Positions 62,523 through 64,000 of a DNA stretch of 64,000 nucleotides are shown piece after piece. The notes beneath the pieces are model-generated. The model saw nothing but the letters and a program-made list of their open reading frames with translations. It had not been told where the DNA came from and made no database searches. A program made the translations under genes and the position numbers. This DNA comes from Paenibacillus rhizophilus (GTDB lineage: Bacteria > Bacillota > Bacilli > Paenibacillales > Paenibacillaceae): the NCBI RefSeq assembly GCF_003854965.1, contig NZ_RQPI01000003.1:248001-312000 (forward strand). The letters run 5' to 3'. The stretch's first letter is position 1; each line of letters begins with the position of its first letter.

Positions 62523-63250
62523 GAACGGACACCTCCGTAATATAAAAATGCTTCTTCAATGGAAGACGAGCCTGTAGACTGAAGCAGATTGGCGGGAGTG
62601 TCCTCCGCAAGCAGACGGCCTTCCCGGATCATGCCGAGCCGGTCGCATTTTTCGGCTTCATCCATGACATGGGTCGTGAGCACTATGGTCGTTCCCCGTT
62701 CATTCAGAGCTTTAAGCTCCTTCCAGATGGACATGCGCAGCACCGGATCGATGCCGACCGTCGGTTCATCCAGAATAAGCAGTGGCGGCTCGTGCAAAAG
62801 CGCAATGGCCAGCGACAGACGGCGTTTCATCCCCCCGGAGTATTGATCGACCCTTTTGCGGAGATGCTCTTCCAGACCCACAATCTCCATGACTTCCTTG
62901 ATTCGACGATTTCTCTGTTCTTTCTTCAATCCATACAGCGAAGCGAAAAATTCCAGATTCTCCTTAGCGCTCAGCTCACTGTACAGAGCGTCGGACTGGG
63001 CCATATAGCCGATTTGCGACAGCAGCGAAAGCTTGGGAACCTTCACCCCCAGTACATGCACTTCGCCCGAGTCCGCTTCATCGATTCCGGTAAGGAGCCT
63101 GACCAGCGTCGTCTTTCCGGAGCCGGAGGGTCCGAGTAGGCCGAAGGTCTCGGCTTTGCGGACCTCAAGGCTGATGTCTTCCAGGACAACTTTGCTTCCG
63201 AATGCTTTGCGAATATGATTCACCGTAATCACTGGGGCTTCCGGGTTCAT
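62519..63250 (-). CDS. ABC exporter ATP-binding protein
   Basis: 243 residues. Walker A GPSGSGKTTLVRLL, Q-loop IGYMAQSDALYSEL, signature YSGGMKRRLSLAIALL, Walker B LLILDEPTVGID and H-loop LTTHVMDEAE are all intact. ATG at 63250 has GGAGAG ahead; further upstream codons overlap the promoter and are not coding. First gene of the ATPase-permease-TetR operon. Confidence 0.93.
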   Translation of the reverse strand: MNPEAPVITVNHIRKAFGSKVVLEDISLEVRKAETFGLLGPSGSGKTTLVRLLTGIDEADSGEVHVLGVKVPKLSLLSQIGYMAQSDALYSELSAKENLEFFASLYGLKKEQRNRRIKEVMEIVGLEEHLRKRVDQYSGGMKRRLSLAIALLHEPPLLILDEPTVGIDPVLRMSIWKELKALNERGTTIVLTTHVMDEAEKCDRLGMIREGRLLAEDTPANLLQSTGSSSIEEAFLYYGGVRS

Positions 63251-63276
63251 ATGAATCTCTCCGTTCTTCATTAAAA

Positions 63277-63294
63277 TGAGTGAGTACTCACTCA
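63277..63294. promoter_or_regulatory. Perfect 18-bp palindrome, TetR operator
   Basis: TGAGTGAGTACTCACTCA is fully symmetric and sits directly downstream of the -10 box at the predicted start, ideal for repression by the TetR protein of the operon. Confidence 0.8.
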
Positions 63295-63296
63295 AT

Positions 63297-63325
63297 ATAT
63301 TAAACGAGAGATCGCCGATTGTAAA
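63297..63325 (-). promoter_or_regulatory. Promoter of the ABC exporter/TetR operon
   Basis: On the minus strand TTTACA, 17 bases, TAATAT. The operator palindrome begins 2 bases after the -10 box. Confidence 0.75.
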
Positions 63326-63492
63326 TCTTTTTCCTGCGTTAATCCTGAGTTGACAAAAGTGCCGGATTTCGACAGATAACACGTGAAAAATGAGGACAAC
63401 TTCATAATTACCAAATATTTCTCGGCAACAGATTTTACAACCAGGGCGGAAAATAACATTAGTAGTTACCTATATGAAAAGGGTGAATTCAT

Positions 63493-64000
63493 TTGAAAAA
63501 AAATCAGTTGTTTAGCGTACTCATGGCTTCGGCGCTTCTAGTATCTGTGGGCGAAGCAAGCGTGTACGCGGCGGCAGGAACGGTAAGCAAAACGTCCGCC
63601 GTTAAAGCATCCGTTAAGGCCGCGGTAAAAGTCAAAGAAGGAGTAAAGGCTTGGACGGTAAACGGCGCCCAAACCACTTTCAAAACGGTAGACGCCGCTG
63701 GATATAAGCTATATTCCATCAGCCAGCTGGCCGCTTCTCTCGGCGCAAGCATCGCTAATGAGTCGGGAAGTCTGGTGCTGAAGGACAAGGCGGGAGTACA
63801 TACGATTAAATTGAAGGCCGGCTCCAAGAGCTATTCGCTGGACGGCGTGAAGCGTAATTTCACGACGGCTCCTACGGTATTCGGCGGCAAGCTGTACGTT
63901 GAGCTTAGCGCAGTCGTTAACGGTCTTGGCGGGGAGCTGTTCGGCAGCCCGCTGCAAATTCTTGGCGCGGCGCGTCCGCAAGGCGAATTTGATACGATCC
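63493..64000 (+). CDS. Exported stalk-domain (copper amine oxidase N-terminal-like) protein, partial
   Basis: At least 169 residues before the window ends. TTG start with AAAGGGTGA upstream. Signal peptide (KKNQLFSVLMASALLVS, cleavage near VYAAA), a Lys/Val/Ala-rich linker, then a stalk domain of the copper amine oxidase N-terminal type: YKLYSISQLAASLGASIANE, SLVLKDKAGVHTIKLKAGSK, LYVELSAVVNGLGGELFG. Common in Paenibacillus surface proteins; the C-terminal domain that would define function lies outside. Confidence 0.75.
   Translation, partial: MKKNQLFSVLMASALLVSVGEASVYAAAGTVSKTSAVKASVKAAVKVKEGVKAWTVNGAQTTFKTVDAAGYKLYSISQLAASLGASIANESGSLVLKDKAGVHTIKLKAGSKSYSLDGVKRNFTTAPTVFGGKLYVELSAVVNGLGGELFGSPLQILGAARPQGEFDTI

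Overview
The window looks like a chromosomal piece of a nitrogen-fixing, endospore-forming member of the Firmicutes, most likely Paenibacillus. Three things point there: a compact Paenibacillus-type nif operon (nifB-H-D-K-E-N-X-DUF269-hesA-nifV) behind a sigma-A/GlnR-type promoter; several spore genes (gerE, gerM, YhcN/YlaJ lipoprotein, YjcZ-like peptide, CgeB-like glycosyltransferases, AsnO-size asparagine synthetase); and strong AGGAGG ribosome binding sites with low-GC Gram-positive regulatory signals (cre boxes, GlnR boxes, sigma-K promoter, manganese riboswitch). No integrase, transposase, CRISPR array or rRNA was seen. One tRNA (Arg, anticodon TCT) lies near the right end.

Layout. 1-10 kb: surface-glycan cluster with a truncated glycosyltransferase on the minus strand, two CgeB-like proteins, a GT4 with an extreme arginine-rich tail, three UDP-GlcNAc-modifying enzymes (2-epimerase, CapE-like dehydratase, RmlD-like reductase), another SDR and a GT2. 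10-15 kb: sporulation lipoprotein, the nagA-nagB-RpiR amino-sugar operon, a GDP-mannose pyrophosphorylase and the decayed remains of gmd and fcl. 15.8-19 kb: dctA-type symporter divergent from a PucR regulator, with a long inverted repeat between them. 19.2-28.2 kb: gerE followed by an AT-richer block of sugar genes (PTS EIICB, GH4 6-phospho-alpha-glucosidase, ROK and RpiR/GlvR-type regulators, EIIA, two zinc alditol-type dehydrogenases). That block is bracketed by a direct repeat of the 3' end of gerE, so it looks like an inserted catabolic island. 28.3-33.1 kb: exported YcdB/SLH protein, rlmN, and a TerC-family manganese exporter behind a yybP-ykoY riboswitch. 33.5-45.2 kb: nif operon. 45.3-60 kb: GH13 alpha-glucosidase, methyltransferase, MBL hydrolase, PgpA-like protein, gerM-rph-rdgB, NfeD/stomatin pair, cupin, aldo/keto reductase, CPBP protease, asparagine synthetase, tRNA-Arg. 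60-64 kb: dispersed repeats, a YjcZ-like peptide, an ABC exporter/TetR operon with a perfect palindromic operator, and the start of a stalk-domain protein.

How the parts work together. The nif operon encodes the structural nitrogenase (HDK) and the FeMo-cofactor assembly line (B, E, N, X, V). GlnR boxes on both sides of the transcription start match the published activator/repressor arrangement of Paenibacillus polymyxa. The sugar island reads as uptake by EIIA/EIICB, hydrolysis of a phosphorylated alpha-glucoside to glucose-6-phosphate plus an aglycone, and oxidation of a polyol by the dehydrogenases, under cre control. The glycan genes together with gerE and CgeB-like proteins suggest spore-surface polysaccharide, which is inference. 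The most notable items are the gerE-bracketed island, the intra-operon hairpin and candidate promoter between nifK and nifE, the structured nifB leader, and the gmd/fcl relic.
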